Shown here one piece after another: positions 50,101 to 61,944 of a stretch of 64,000 nt of DNA. The notes under the pieces are model-generated. The model did not search any database. It worked only from the letters and a program-made list of their open reading frames with translations, and was not told the DNA's origin. Made by a program: the position numbers and the translations under genes. Position 1 is the first letter of the stretch; the number at the start of each line of letters is the position of its first letter. The stretch comes from Thunnus maccoyii (lineage: Eukaryota; Chordata; Actinopteri; Scombriformes; Scombridae). The DNA lies in assembly GCF_910596095.1 (NCBI RefSeq), contig NC_056551.1, forward strand, positions 868,001-932,000. Reading direction: 5' to 3'.

Positions 50101-50651
50101 CATTTCCCCAGCACTAACTCGATCAGTAAAACAGTCATGTCATACGCACCCCTCTGCTGCTCTCACTAAGTTTTTAGTTTTTTTAAAGCAGAAAATCCAT
50201 TTTCATTCACTGATTAATTCCAGTCACTTTCACTTTTCACCATTGTTTGATGGCTGAAAAGCTGTTGTTAACGAAAGTCAACACACCTTTACATATTTTT
50301 CACATTAAAATCCTCCCAAGCTTCCTTTAAGGACATAATCCTGCCTGTTCCTGGTAGGCTTTTAATTTAAAAACATGCAGCATGTGTTGACTCTTTGACG
50401 GTAATTGGACAGCGGTTGAAAAAAAAAAAAACAGGAGAAGCAGCAGCAAGTGGATTTAATGAGTGAATGAAAGCAGTACTTCTGTTGAAGAGGAGAAACT
50501 ATGAGCAGTAGAGTGGCGAGTATCACACCACTCTGACATTGTACAATACAGGTAACTCTCCTTCTCAGTGTTTTTTAATTAGCCTTCATTAGCCATCAGC
50601 TGTTCATGCTCACCGCAGCTAATATTTGTGACCCTGCTTATATGAACACTT
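47181..50651. other. AUH-NFIL3 intergenic DNA and possible NFIL3 3' UTR
   Basis: No further gene was seen. The two genes converge in orientation as minus-strand neighbours, so NFIL3 transcription runs toward AUH. Minus-strand AATAAA hexamers at 48195-48200 and near 49957 could end longer NFIL3 transcripts. A copy of the unclassified teleost repeat lies at 47938-48055. Confidence 0.35.
47938..48060. repeat. Fragment of the 28.0 kb teleost repeat
   Basis: GTTCAAACCC, TTTGAACCCTATTG, GCCAGTTTATTA and CTCAAATTGCCATGAGCTGGAA follow the same order as 28010-28120. It is truncated after about 120 bases. Confidence 0.5.
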
Positions 50652-50657
50652 TTTATT
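50652..50657 (-). promoter_or_regulatory. Candidate NFIL3 polyadenylation signal
   Basis: Plus-strand TTTATT (minus AATAAA) lies about 95 bases past the NFIL3 stop. It is the nearest canonical hexamer, though known NFIL3 3' UTRs tend to be longer, so a more distal site may be used. Confidence 0.35.
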
Positions 50658-50750
50658 TGAAAATTTACGGTAATTGAAACATTGCCTTACTCTAATATCA
50701 ACCACACAGTGCAACAGCGAATACAGTGGAAATGCAAAACATACAAAGGG

Positions 50751-52121
50751 TCATTCAGGGAAACAACCTTTTGTTAATGACTCATGATGATCAGTGGTGC
50801 TTTTGGTTGACTCGATCACAGACCCTTCTTGTGTTGTGATCAGTCTTTTCAGAGAGGCCACTTTTGCAGACAGGTTGGCAAGGCCCTGTTTTAGATACAA
50901 GTCCTCAGCGTCTGAGTGTGCATAGGAAGGTTCTTTTACATCCACAATGGTTTTGCTTGAGACGGGGCTCAGACTTCGGCTGCTGCTCTTGCAGCCATCC
51001 TGCAGTGTTTCTGTGCTGCTTTTATGCCACTGCTCAGACCGGTGGGTCCAGTCTTGCATGTTGGTGACCTGTACTGACAAAGGGCACAGAGAGGACTCAG
51101 TGCACTCTGAAGAGTCCTGACTGGTCTGATAGCATCCTCTATCTAAAACGTTGACGGGAGAGGAGGACTTTCCGGACGACTCGTATTCAGGGTCGATGGC
51201 CTCCACTTTGATTTGGATGCTTCTGGCTTTGATCCTCAGTTTATGGGGCAAAGCTGAGGAATTAGCATCTGGCACTTTGTGTGTGGAGACAATGACACTT
51301 CTTGGGTCAGCTACAGATGGCATCAAGCCTTTGGGGACCTGCTGCTCATCCTCTCCATCTGATGATTTGCTAACAGCACCATCGTCAGAGCTCCTGGGGG
51401 AGTTACTGGATGACCTGGTGATCTGCAGGAATGAAGCAGGCTGGGAGTAGACTCTAGACAAAGGGCTGGCCATGTAGTTCCTATAGAGTTCATAGGGACT
51501 ACTCCTCTCCTGTGCATAGCTGCCATTCTCTGCTGGTTCTTGCTTGACCTCTGCGTTCCTGCAGATACTAAAGCTACCCTGAGATGCGGTACATGTCTCT
51601 GGTATGTGAGGTGAATGCTTGATGACTGATATGCAGCTGCTGCGTAGGTGAAGAGGTTCCAAATCCCTGTTGGAAGAACTGTGACCAGCATTAGGTGTGA
51701 CAAACTCTTGGAAGAGGGTGGTGGTGGTGGATAACTTCTGGACTTCCTGGGCATATGCTGCTGAGCTCACCAGACCAAACTTCAGCTTCAATGACAGCAG
51801 CTCAGCCTTGAGGGAGGCATTTTCCTCTCCCAGCGCCATCAGCTTGTTCTCAAGCACCATGTCGTTGATGCGCCGCTTCTCCCTTGAGCGCTTGGCCGCC
51901 TCATTGTTTTTGCGTCGCCTCTCCCAGTAAACAGTGTCTTTCTTCTCATCTGGGATAAACTCCCTTTTTCTGCGACAGGTAGTTTTAGCCTTGAACGGCA
52001 TAGCAGAGATTTTGTGGCCCATCAGGTCTCTGTTAGCCCCTTGTAAGGCCACAGCCAGGACAAGGGCATCATCTCCACTGTAGGACTCACTGGAGTCCAC
52101 CTCTTGCTTGATTGATTGCAT
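50751..52121 (-). CDS. nfil3: Nuclear factor interleukin-3-regulated protein (E4BP4), bZIP repressor
   Basis: NFIL3 binds D-box-like TTATGTAA sites and represses transcription in circadian output and in immune cell development. A single uninterrupted frame encodes 456 residues (human 462). The ATG at 52121 starts MQSIKQEVDSS, like the conserved internal start MQTVKKE of mammals; an in-frame stop lies upstream with no other ATG. The bZIP spans about residues 50-112: basic region with YWERRRKNNEAAKRSREKRR, leucine zipper with VLENKLMALGEENASLKAEL. Downstream conserved blocks are SCISVIKHSPHI, RSSSNSPRSSDDG with KSSDGEDEQQVPKG, SALPHKLRIKARSIQIKVEA, SVQVTNMQDW and LYLKQGLANLSAKVASLKRL. The coding region lies in one exon, as in other vertebrates. 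Teleosts have several nfil3 paralogues; linkage to auh and syk favours the canonical one. Confidence 0.96.
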   Translation of the reverse strand: MQSIKQEVDSSESYSGDDALVLAVALQGANRDLMGHKISAMPFKAKTTCRRKREFIPDEKKDTVYWERRRKNNEAAKRSREKRRINDMVLENKLMALGEENASLKAELLSLKLKFGLVSSAAYAQEVQKLSTTTTLFQEFVTPNAGHSSSNRDLEPLHLRSSCISVIKHSPHIPETCTASQGSFSICRNAEVKQEPAENGSYAQERSSPYELYRNYMASPLSRVYSQPASFLQITRSSSNSPRSSDDGAVSKSSDGEDEQQVPKGLMPSVADPRSVIVSTHKVPDANSSALPHKLRIKARSIQIKVEAIDPEYESSGKSSSPVNVLDRGCYQTSQDSSECTESSLCPLSVQVTNMQDWTHRSEQWHKSSTETLQDGCKSSSRSLSPVSSKTIVDVKEPSYAHSDAEDLYLKQGLANLSAKVASLKRLITTQEGSVIESTKSTTDHHESLTKGCFPE

Positions 52122-52238
52122 ATTATCTTCGTTTGCTACTGCCAATATGCTCAGAGGACTTTAACTGTACACCATGATGCCTGTATACAGTAATAGTAAC
52201 ATCCACATTGGATTAATCCACTGGACTTGAGGAAATCT
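52122..52238 (-). other. Probable NFIL3 5' UTR exon portion with splice acceptor
   Basis: On the minus strand a pyrimidine-rich TTCCATTCCATACTCACTCCACAG ends at 52237, a good acceptor about 115 bases before the ATG. Vertebrate NFIL3 has an untranslated first exon, so this fits. A weaker acceptor is CTGTATACAG at 52181. The first exon was not identified. Confidence 0.45.
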
Positions 52239-52239
52239 G

Positions 52240-55200
52240 TGGAGTGAGTATGGAATGGAAAAACAGACAATGAGAGGTTTTAAATGTCAGTATCAAGTGG
52301 AGACAAACATCTAGGGATATTTTCCAATAGCCAGTACCATTTTGGATTTGGTTCCCAGTGGACTGAGTATTTTGTAATTTCAGAGTGGAGACTCTTCTCT
52401 AGAGAAATGATCAGCTGATCACCTCATGTCAGTTTAAGAATCTGCCAGTTTAACTTCAGATTCATATCATGTAAACATTTAAAATCTGATCAGATTCATG
52501 GTTCTGAATCAGGACAGACAGTAGATTTCATGAATTATGCAGTTTTTCTCATTTTCAAGTTGTAGATAAACATCCATTAAGTTGCCACTAAAAACCTTCA
52601 TTCCTACAAACATCCAGTTCAAGTCAATGATATCGTAAAGTATTTCAGCTAGAGTAGGTAATGATTCAATATGTATCAAAATATATGGTCCAGAGTCTGA
52701 TACAAAAATACACTATGATTCCAAAAATCTGTGGTTTTATATAAATTTGATAGCATTATCTGTATCTATATAGCATTTGATATTTTTACTTGTTCTGTAA
52801 TGAATGTGTATTGCTTTTGAGTTAATAACTTCAATTTTTATTTCAAGTAAAATTTTACATATTTTTTTTAAAGTTCTTTAAATTCCTAATGTACTCTGAC
52901 TATGTGTCAAGGTCACATCAGTGGGTAAAAAACATTTCTCATCTGGAAAAACATCCACTTTTTTTCATATATTGTTAATGATTAATCGATTATTGATTGT
53001 TAATGTGGCTGACTATCGATTAAGGAAATAGCATAAAATTTGCATTCCTAATTTTGGTAATTGATTAATCCTTAACTGTTTAACTGATTTTTAGCTAACA
53101 ATGCCAGAATGAGGGGATTTGCTGCTTTTCCTTGTCTTACATTACATTAAACTTAAATAATTAAACTTAAATATCTTTGGGTTTTAGGCTGTTTGTCAGG
53201 TAAAAAAGCTATTTGAAGAACTGTGGGCTCTGGGAAGTTGTGGTTGGCATTTTACATTATTTCTGAAATTTTAATAGCAGTCACAGAGGGTTTGAAATAA
53301 GGTTCATCTAGTGATATACCATTGGTATGTGTGTAATAGATAACAAGGATTGTCAAACATATTGAGAATTAACAGCATCTTAAGATTCAAACCCCTTGCA
53401 CTCTTCCTGATTGTACTTAAATCTTCTTTTTTGCTTCTTAAAGTTACAGTTAAGCACTGAAGTTAGTAGATAAAGTATAAATACAGTAGTAATACATTAG
53501 TATAGCCAATTATCACCTTAAAGTTTTGAAGTAACCTCTACTCCTGGGTTTAAAATATTGCTTTCCAGTGGAGTGGTACTTAAACAGGCAACTCAGCCTG
53601 CTTTGGGCTTCCAAGCTCCCGTATATCCAGAGAGGAAGGAACAAAGGACTACCTACAGCTGTAATCATAACACGTGGCCCAGTGCAGGCTCAAACACAGA
53701 AACACACAGCCTGTAACCTGAGACCTGCATTACACACGCTCTCACATAACTAATGTTAATTATGTCTGCTGCAGATAGATGTCAGTATATAATACAGGAG
53801 ATTAAAGGTGTGGTAAATTTTCCCAAATATATATCTGAACATTCTCATTTTGTCCTTGGTGCAGGTCTACATTTAGGAAGTAAATGATTAAGGTCAATAC
53901 ATGTTCAATAACTAACTCATGTATAGCTTAAATCTATAAGCTGACTGAAATTCACTTGTGTCTTTTAATGGTTTAATGTGATATTAAGCTCGATCTCAGA
54001 ACTTTCAATTCTGAGAAATTGTTTCAAATTCACACAACACAATTTTATCACTTGAAATAGCAGCCATAGGTGTGTAGTCCACTCTAAAGATAGTTTTCTT
54101 TGTCTATATTCATAGATCAGTGGGAAGAGGTTTTACAGATCTTCAGATTTTGCACAACATGGCTGTTGTGATGCGAGGATGATCACTCCCTTTTGTCTTT
54201 TCTAACGAGGCAACATATGACATCAAGACTAAATTTGGAACACACGTGACAAAAATGGGTGGTTATATTACAACAACGTTCACCGTCGGTTCAGCCGCGG
54301 CTGGCCGGACCTGGTCGATGTACGCAGGGGTTGGCCCCGCAGCAGCGGCCCCTCAACACGTCCTATTGCCCCAGATTCCTTCATTGTGTCCGGATTACAC
54401 AATAAACTCCGCGCACCCCCCCCCCCCCGTCCCCTGACTGCCAGCAATTTCTATGGCTGCAGACATTATGCAATATTTGCCTGTGTGGCAACAACAATAC
54501 AGGCCTATGTTTACTCCGCTTTGCGTGTGTGTGTGTGTGCGCGTGCGTATGTGTGTGTGTGTGTGTGTATAAGTAAGTATATCTCAATATATATACAGTA
54601 TATATACATTAGATAATAACCTCTATGTGTAACAGGCTGCACTGAGACAATGTGGGCATTCACTCTGTTACATGACATCATTGCCTTGCTTACTCATGAC
54701 AGCGTGGGGTCTATCTACGCCCTTACAGTGTGAGGATAAACTACAGTGTAGAGAATGTGACTTTGTTACTTAGATAAATAACTTACTAACTCGTTACAGT
54801 CACACACGGACAGCTGCCATGAGGCTTTGATACAGCCAGCCACATCGATTTTTGGGTTACAACACTGTGTCGCAATCTGTGAACTCCTGCTACTGGTAGG
54901 CCTACGTGCCTGAATAAATTCAATACATGTCCCTAATACCGGCCATTATCCTGCTTTTATCAGCTACGCTCAGGCGAACAACTAATACAATACAATATAA
55001 TTATATTAACAACCGACCGAGAAATACACATTACCTCGAACTTGAGCTTGGTTATACCTTCCATGTGAATCATAACGTGGTTAACAGTTTCTCTAAGTTT
55101 AAAACGAGTTTTAGGCAAGAAAAGGTTAGCTACAGAACACAGAAATACAAGCTAGCTGTGCGCTGCGGTGATTCTGGGGCGTTCATCAGAGCTCGTAAAC

Positions 55201-56040
55201 ACAACACCATTCCGCAGAAATCTTTCAAACACTAGGTCTTAAGATAAGGTTGGCTTTATGTAAACCTTAAATCACAACTGTACCTTTGCTACCAACTGGC
55301 TGGAATGGTTGGTCTCGTTTTCCACCACGTATCAAGCACGGGTAAACAAAACAGTTTATCCATCAGCTTATAAGGAAATAACTGTGTGAGTAAAATCCTA
55401 CAAGTTGCGAAGTACCTTGCTCTCCTCCTTTGGCTTTTTCCTCTCAAGGTGGCTCCTGACTCATGGATCTGTGTTAGTAGGTCAGTGGTTAAGTGTATTG
55501 GCAGTGTGAGATTAAATGACAGCCACTGCAGCCAATCGGAACGCAGCATTTTCCAATTTTTAGCCAATGACTCTTGGCTTCAGCAGAGCGCTCACATCTC
55601 ATATAAAATGTATGTCGTCATCCACAATGCGTGTGAGGCATTTAGGTGCGTCAGTTCATTACGCCGTAGATTTTTACATGAATTTACAACCAAATCTGAT
55701 ATATTTCATGTTTATACTACTACTGCAAATAATAAATAAATACATAAAAATCTTCATTTATAAAGCACCTTTCTAAACAAGGTTACAAAGTGATTCACAA
55801 TGCGCAATGTTAAAGGACTACAGCCTACAATAAGTTGGTACAGTATCTACATACAGTTTTCTGACTGATGTCAGTTTATAATATAAAGACAGATATTACA
55901 AACAGCTTATAAATAGTCAGTCAGTCAAGTGTAATTACATCTCTTACATCAAAAATTTCAAATATTGTTTTAAGATGAAGCTTCATTGGCCAAAATGTAG
56001 TGTACTGTAATTTAATGAATAAACATCTACTTGCAACTAG
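52240..56040. other. NFIL3 upstream region, no coding exon
   Basis: Mostly AT-rich. A CpG-rich patch at 54270-54370 (CCGTCGGTTCAGCCGCGGCTGG and on) stands out and could hold the NFIL3 promoter or first exon. Other candidate minus-strand donors are GTAATG near 55035 and GTAAGT near 54785. None can be confirmed by sequence alone. Confidence 0.35.
54416..54570. repeat. C13 tract and (GT)n microsatellite
   Basis: Thirteen C in a row at 54416-54428, then interrupted GT repeats at 54525-54568. Confidence 0.8.
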
Positions 56041-56043
56041 CTC

Positions 56044-56044
<1 letters not shown>

Positions 56045-56094
<50 letters not shown>

Positions 56095-56203
56095 TTGTAG
56101 CTGGTTGAGGTGGAGCTAAATCAAATGCTTTTCTATACTTCTGGGTGGTTTATTTGACATCATGTTTTATTTGCTCATATATAGATTTACTGTATAACAT
56201 ATA

Positions 56204-56293
<90 letters not shown>

Positions 56294-56326
56294 GTATATA
56301 TATATATATATATATAAATATATATT

Positions 56327-56383
<57 letters not shown>
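56045..56383. repeat. Microsatellite cluster: (ATA)n, (CA)n, (GT)n, (TA)n
   Basis: (ATA)n at 56045-56094; (CA)n at 56204-56230; (TA)n; (GT)n at 56241-56281; then alternating TA and GT tracts to 56383. Adjacent CA and GT arms can pair, so the cluster is partly palindromic. Confidence 0.9.
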
Positions 56384-56385
<2 letters not shown>

Positions 56386-56584
56386 CTCTGAATTGTGCTA
56401 CACAAGCTTATAATGAAAGGTTTCATTACAAAGTAACTAGTAAATAAAATTGTCACAAATGTAGTAATGAGTAAAAATGTAGTGGAGTAGAGGTATAAAG
56501 TAGCAGAAAATCAAAATACTCAAGTAAAATACAAGTACCTTAGAATTTCTGTAAGTAAATATACTTAGTTAGAGAAGACTAGAT

Positions 56585-56780
56585 AGAGTACCACTTCACC
56601 AGCGCAGACCCCCGTCGTGTGTGGCAAGGCACCCAGCACATCACCAACTACAAAGGCAGTAAGGACCCACCCACCAGCAGCAGTGACTCTCTAGATGAGG
56701 AGCTCAACCACTTCTTTGCTTGCTTTGAGGTGGATGAGGCAGAGACTGGGATGACACTACTGCCAGCTACCAACAGAGTG
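56585..56780 (+). mobile_element. LINE reverse transcriptase N-terminal fragment
   Basis: The plus strand reads VWQGTQHITNYKGSKDPPTS and then SLDEELNHFFACFEVDE. This is typical of the segment between endonuclease and reverse transcriptase in a fish non-LTR element. It stops abruptly at the adjoining Tc1 fragment at about 56780. Confidence 0.55.
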
Positions 56781-56783
56781 GAG

Positions 56784-57150
56784 AGTGCTGTCTAACACGT
56801 CGGTCCAAAATCTCCCATGGGTGTTCAGTTGGGTTGAGGTCTGGTGGCGAAGGCCATAGCACATGATTCACATCATTTTGATACTCATCAAACCATTCAG
56901 TGACCCCTCGTACCCTATGGATGGGGACATTCTCATCCTGGAAAGACCACTGTTATCAGGATAGAAATGTTTCATCATAGGATAAAGGTGATCACTCAGA
57001 ACAACTTTGTATTTATTTGCAGTGACCCTTCCCTCAAATGGACCCAAAGCATGCCAGAAAAATGTTGCCCCCAGCATAAAGAGCCACCAGATCCCCTCAC
57101 TGTAGGGATCAAGCATCGAGGCCTGTACCATTTTTTCCTTTAATTTGTCA
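56784..57150 (-). mobile_element. Tc1-like transposase fragment, same family as 10.2 kb
   Basis: The minus strand reads LSDHLYPMMKHFYPD and SIGYEGSLNGLMSIK. The complement of SPDLNPIEH is at about 56815-56845. The nucleotide order matches 10308-10690 throughout. No terminal repeats were found; it is a fragment joined directly to LINE sequence. Confidence 0.7.
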
Positions 57151-57199
57151 CCTGTCTGTATATGACAAAGGCTAGAATGCTAGTGCAGTTCTAGTGCTG

Positions 57200-57600
57200 T
57201 GTGTCAGTGCCTTACCACCCCAAGCAACAGGAAAGGCATGACAAATGACAGAGCTGCCCAATCTTTCAATGATGTTTGCCAATTCTATGACATGGAGGAA
57301 GACAGTATGCTCTCCCTACCAGCAATGTCCAAGCTATGCTTACGTGCCTTAAAGAACATGATGTGGATGCAGTCTTTCCAAAGCTGACAAAATCATTCAA
57401 AATAAATGCTACATTGCCAGTGACAACTGCATCAGTCAAGCAATCATTCTCCAAACTGAAGCTGAAACAGATGTGGAGAAGGAAAACCTTCCGATCTTCT
57501 GCTGTTGTGCATTGAGAGGGACATCTCAATTGACCATAACAAGGTCATTAACATTTACAAACTCGTGACCAAAAGAATTACTTTATTTCACAAATCTTGC
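57200..57600 (+). mobile_element. hAT transposase C-terminal (dimerisation) fragment
   Basis: The plus strand reads VFPKLTKSFKINATLPVTTA, SVKQSFSKLKLKQM and, after a frame change, LLLCIERDISIDHNKVINIY. The series LPVTTASVKQSFSKLKL ... SIEKDI is the conserved C-terminal block of hAT transposases (ZMYM1-like group). There are frameshifts and no ends. Confidence 0.6.
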
Positions 57601-57823
57601 TTCTCATTTCCCTGACAAGACTGCTCAAAACAGTTAATTCTCAAAATGTTTATAGTTCTGTGTTTTTACTAAAGTTGTGTTTGAGAAATAAATATTTAAA
57701 ATGTTACCCATTCCCTGTATTTTATTACAGAGATGTTTGCAAAATAAATGTTTAAAAAGTAAATCCTTTTCCAATGCTAGCTTTTTACTTGGTATGTATG
57801 CATGTAACTAGCTAGTTAGTATG

Positions 57824-59269
57824 TACAGTTGAAGTTTGAAGTTTACGTAAACTTTAGCCAATCCATTGAAACTCAGTTTTTCACAATTCCTGACATTTAA
57901 CTGTAGGAAACATTCCCTGTCTTAGCTCAGTTAGGATCACTACTTTATTTTAAGAATGTGAAATGTCAGAGTAATCGTAGAAGAACTGATTTATTTCAGC
58001 TTTTATTTCTTTCATCACATTCCCAGTGGGTCAGAAGTTTACATACACTTCGTATTTGTAAGCATTGCCTTTAAATTCTTCAACTTGGGTCAAACATTTC
58101 AGGTAGCCTTCTACAAGCTTCTCACAAAAGGTTGCTGGAATTTTGGCCCATTCCTCCTAACAGAACTGGTGTAACTGAGTCAGGTTTGTAGGCCTCCTTA
58201 CTTACACATGCTTTTTCAGTTCTGCCCACATATTTTCTATTGGATTGTGATGGCTACTTCAATATATCTTGACTTTTTTGCCACAACTTTGGAAGTATGC
58301 TTGTGGTCATTGTCCATTTGGAAGACCCATTTGCAACCAAGCTTTAACTTCCTAGCTGATATCTTGAGATGTTGTTTCAACATAGCCACATAATTGTCCT
58401 TCCTCATGATGCCATCTATTTTGTGAAGTGCACCAGTCCCTCCTGCAACAAAGCACTCCCACAACATGATGATGCCACCCCTGTGCCTCATGGTTGGGAT
58501 GGTGCTCTTTGTCTTGCAAGCCTCCCTCTTTTGCCTCCAAACATAATGATGGTCATTATGGCCAAACTTCAGACCAGAGGACATTTCTTCAAAAAGTAAG
58601 ATCTTTGTCCCCATGTGCAGTTGCAAACTGTAGTCTGGCTTTTTTATGGCGGTTTTGGAGCAGTGGCTTCTTCCTTGCTGAGTGGTCTTTCAGGTTATGT
58701 TGATATAGGACTTATTTTACGGTGGATATAGATACTTTTGTACCTGTTTCCTCCATCATCTTCACAAGGTCCTTTGCTGTTGTTCTGGGATTGATTTGCA
58801 CTTTTCGCACCAAAATACGTCCATCTCTAGAGGACAGAATGCGTCTCCTTCCTGAACGTGTTACCTTCAGGTGTTGGAAATTGCTCCCAAGGATGAACCA
58901 GACTTGTGGTAGTCCACAATTTTTTTCTGAGGTCTTGGCTGATTTCTTTTGATTTTCCTATGATGTTATCCTATCAGAAGGTTCCAAAGCTATGACACCA
59001 TTTTCTGGAATTTTCCAAGCTGTTTAAAGGCACAGTCAACTTAGTGTATGTAAACTTCTGACTCACTAGAATTGTGATATAATGAATGATAATTGAAATA
59101 ATCTGTCTGTAAACAATTGTTGGAAAAATGACTTTCGTCATGTGCAAAGTAGATGCCCTGACCAACTTGCCAAAACTATAGTTTGTAAACATGAAATCCG
59201 TGGAGTGGTTAAAAAATGAGTTTTAATGACTTCAACGTCAGTGTATGTAAACTTCTGACTTCAACTGTA
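57824..59269 (-). mobile_element. Sleeping Beauty-type Tc1 transposon with IR/DR ends, transposase decayed
   Basis: Flanked by TA at 57824-57825 and 59268-59269. The outer ends CAGTTGAAGTTTGAAGTTTA (57826) and CTTCTGACTTCAACTG (to 59267) plus inner direct repeats (CAGAAGTTTACATACACTT at 58032 and AGTGTATGTAAACTTCTGAC at 59041) give the two-repeats-per-arm IR/DR layout of salmonid-type Tc1. The length is 1442 bases. The minus-strand transposase remnant includes PTMRHRGGIIMLWECF and WVFQMDNDHKHTSKVVAK with the second catalytic Asp. Frames are broken before and after, so it is not autonomous. Confidence 0.88.
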
Positions 59270-59924
59270 CAAGATCAAAAAAAGAAAATAATTAAAAAGA
59301 TATAACTGAGCTCAATACAAATTCAGAAAATACAAATGTATAACAGTAACAAAATGCATAAATGATCCGCTGCAATATACTCTGTATCATGATGTATTTA
59401 ATTGTTTATTTTTTGTGTACATTCAACCCAGATGGTTTAATATATGTGGTTAGGGGGACAACCTATTACCGATCCAATTCATTTGCTCATACTGCTTAAC
59501 ACCTGCAGGGGTCCCTGTTGGATCGCTAGTGTAAAGTTCAATGCCACTTGTGGATCTGGAGGTTAAAAGTTAAGATGGCTGCTGCATACCAGGTTCTCTG
59601 CTTATGTGTTAAGTTAAGATGCCTGTTTGAATGAAAATGCCTATCCATTGTATTAATGTTTACTGTCTCTAGCATAGTAACTCTAACATAGGCAGAAGCA
59701 ATACTAATCAAGCCATAATTATATGAAGCCATATGGACTTAACTTTCTTAACCATAATTTTCCCAAATGTTGAGGTTAATTGTTTGGAAAACAACAAAAA
59801 AAGTCAAACAAGAAAAAAAAATATTACAAATACTGTATATTTTCCCTGACACTTCACTTTATATGAGACATGATGCAATACCATCAAGGAGGTAAATTTC
59901 TTCTGCAGCATGACAACCCAAAAC

Positions 59925-59928
<4 letters not shown>
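59270..59928. other. Intergenic DNA, no gene seen
   Basis: AT-rich, no recognised motif on either strand. Confidence 0.35.
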
Positions 59929-59976
<48 letters not shown>

Positions 59977-60100
59977 ATGCATGCGTGTGTGTGTGTGTAT
60001 AAGGCTGGCACTTGTATTGAACTCCCTTGAGAAAGACTTGTGGTCATAATGTCGGTCATACAATAAAGTTATTGGAGTTTAGTGTGTGGTCATCTTCTTT
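59929..60100. repeat. (GT)n tract followed by a repeat end shared with 62.5 kb
   Basis: Interrupted (GT)n at 59929-59998 is followed by CCTTGAGAAAGAC, GTGGTCATAATG and GTGTGTGGTCATCTTCTTTTCAATA. The same order (GT tract, CCTTGAGAAAGACC, GTGGTCAAAACAT, GTGTGCAGTCATCTTCTCTTGAATA) occurs at 62455-62620. Confidence 0.6.
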
Positions 60101-61289
60101 TCAATAAGAGAGTGAACACACAAGACGCAGTCAACAGCAGACAGGATGGTTGGCTATGTCAAACTGAAGAATGACTGCCCTGTCAGACAGATGATGGGTG
60201 AAAAGTTTGTTTTGAGAAGTAACAGACTAAACATAGAAACCACTAGGATATGGCAAATTGTATATAATTTAGTGAATCATAACATGAGGTCATCATTATA
60301 TTTCAAACTGCAGAAAGAATCACTTGCTCATGTCTCCCAAGCATAGAGTGTCTGTATACTGACCACTGCAGGAGCAAAGTACAGGCTATTCTCAGGGACT
60401 CCCTCAATTCAAGACACACTCTTCACCTGGCAGAACACTAAATACAACCTCATGCATCACAGACCACAAAGTCTCACAACTAACAACATTCTGGCTGGAG
60501 AAAGGTATTTCAAGCCCATAGCCCACCTGAACTCAAAGTACTCAACGCTATCCTCTAAAATATTGCACACACCTTTTTTTTTTGAGTTTTTGAGCATTTT
60601 CATGCACATAACATGTACAAACATCGCATCATCTTTCTTTCCTATATAAGTATACATATCCTACATATTGTCGACTATAGTTTGTCAGAGTATTTTATTG
60701 TATCTAATATACACTGTGTGCAGTATATTAAAGCACTGTTGAATAACCAAAGAGAATAGAATAGACCCTAATGGTGCAATACTGTGAAATTACATGATAT
60801 TTGTTCTTTAACAATAAACACATAAAACAAACATTATTGAAAAGGGTTATTAAACAGTTGTGACCAAGATATGGAGTGAGTGGGGCATTTTACAGTGTAA
60901 AAATAAAGTTGCCAGTGCTCTCTGGTGGACAGACTATGTAATGGAGACACTGTTTCTAAACTACCATGACTACATCTTATGAATTTCTACACTTAAATGT
61001 GTTATCACCTATCATATGCAAATACCATTATATCTGCAATAAGAAATAAAATTGGCTGATAATAGCTGATACTGATGTATCAGCTTGGCTCTTCTTTAAA
61101 CACTTAAAAAAGACCAGATATTTTACTATTAATACCATCATTGAAGTACCAAGTTAGCAAGGTCACCTTGTCATTTTAATGCTCAGCCACAATCAGAAAA
61201 ACTTTGTGGCCAGAGCTACATATATCTGTCAATTTGATAACATTACTTTCATATGCATGTTCTGTTGATGAAAAGTTCACTGATTTAGA
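60101..61289. other. Intergenic DNA, no gene seen
   Basis: Several 60-70 codon frames occur, none with a recognisable domain. A T9 tract is at 60573. Confidence 0.3.
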
Positions 61290-61935
61290 GCCTCTGTTTT
61301 TCTTACAGAGATCTGACAAGGACTGCCAGCAGCTGTTTTTGGACCGTAGATTTCTAGAACAAAGTTCTATAGACCAATAAAACAAAAATCAACCTATCTC
61401 AAAATTATGGAAAGAGGAAAGTGTGGAGAAAAAAAGGAACAGCTCATGAGTCAAAGCATAGCACCTCATCTGTCAAATGTGGTGGTTATTCTGTTATGGC
61501 TTGGCAGGGCATGTATGGCTGCCAGTGGAACTGGCAGACTGGCAGTTATTGATGATTTCACTACTAACAGAAGCAACAGGATGAAAGCAGAGGTATACAG
61601 GAGCATTCTGCAAGGTGTCTACAGTGAAGTCCTGGAAGAGCATTACCAAGGATGATACAAAGCGTCTATCTGCTGATGTCTATGGCTCCAAAACTTTAGC
61701 CAGTCATTGACTGCAAATGATTTTCCACTAAATTTGAAATATGATGATTTTGTTTGACTTTACATGTATCTGTTCAATTACTTTTGAACCCCTAAACTTT
61801 GAGCACTATGTGTTATAAGGGCTGTATTTCCCCACACAGTTTTCTATATAGATGTAAACCTACTCACATTAAAGCTGAGACTTTAATGTGGTATCCATTA
61901 TTTTATTTCAAATTGAATGTGCTGAGTGTGTGTGC
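61290..61935 (+). mobile_element. Tc1-like transposase C-terminal half
   Basis: A degenerate DETKINL-type segment with two stops lies at 61350-61390. Then LWLGRACMAASGTGRLAVID and MKAEVYRSIL (61480-61610) match the GGGSVMVWGCMAASGTG and SEVYRAIL region of one Tc1 family. The remainder to 61935 is homologous to the split relic at 37790-39540. No terminal repeat was found. Confidence 0.65.
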
Positions 61936-61944
61936 ATTTTAGTT

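Noticed and set aside
51323..51754. 143-codon minus-strand frame within NFIL3
   Set aside because: Out-of-frame overlap of the NFIL3 coding exon; the bZIP frame accounts for the sequence.
52121..52145. Upstream extension of NFIL3 to a TTG at 52145
   Set aside because: No ATG exists between the in-frame stop and 52121; the ATG at 52121 matches the conserved MQxxKxE start.
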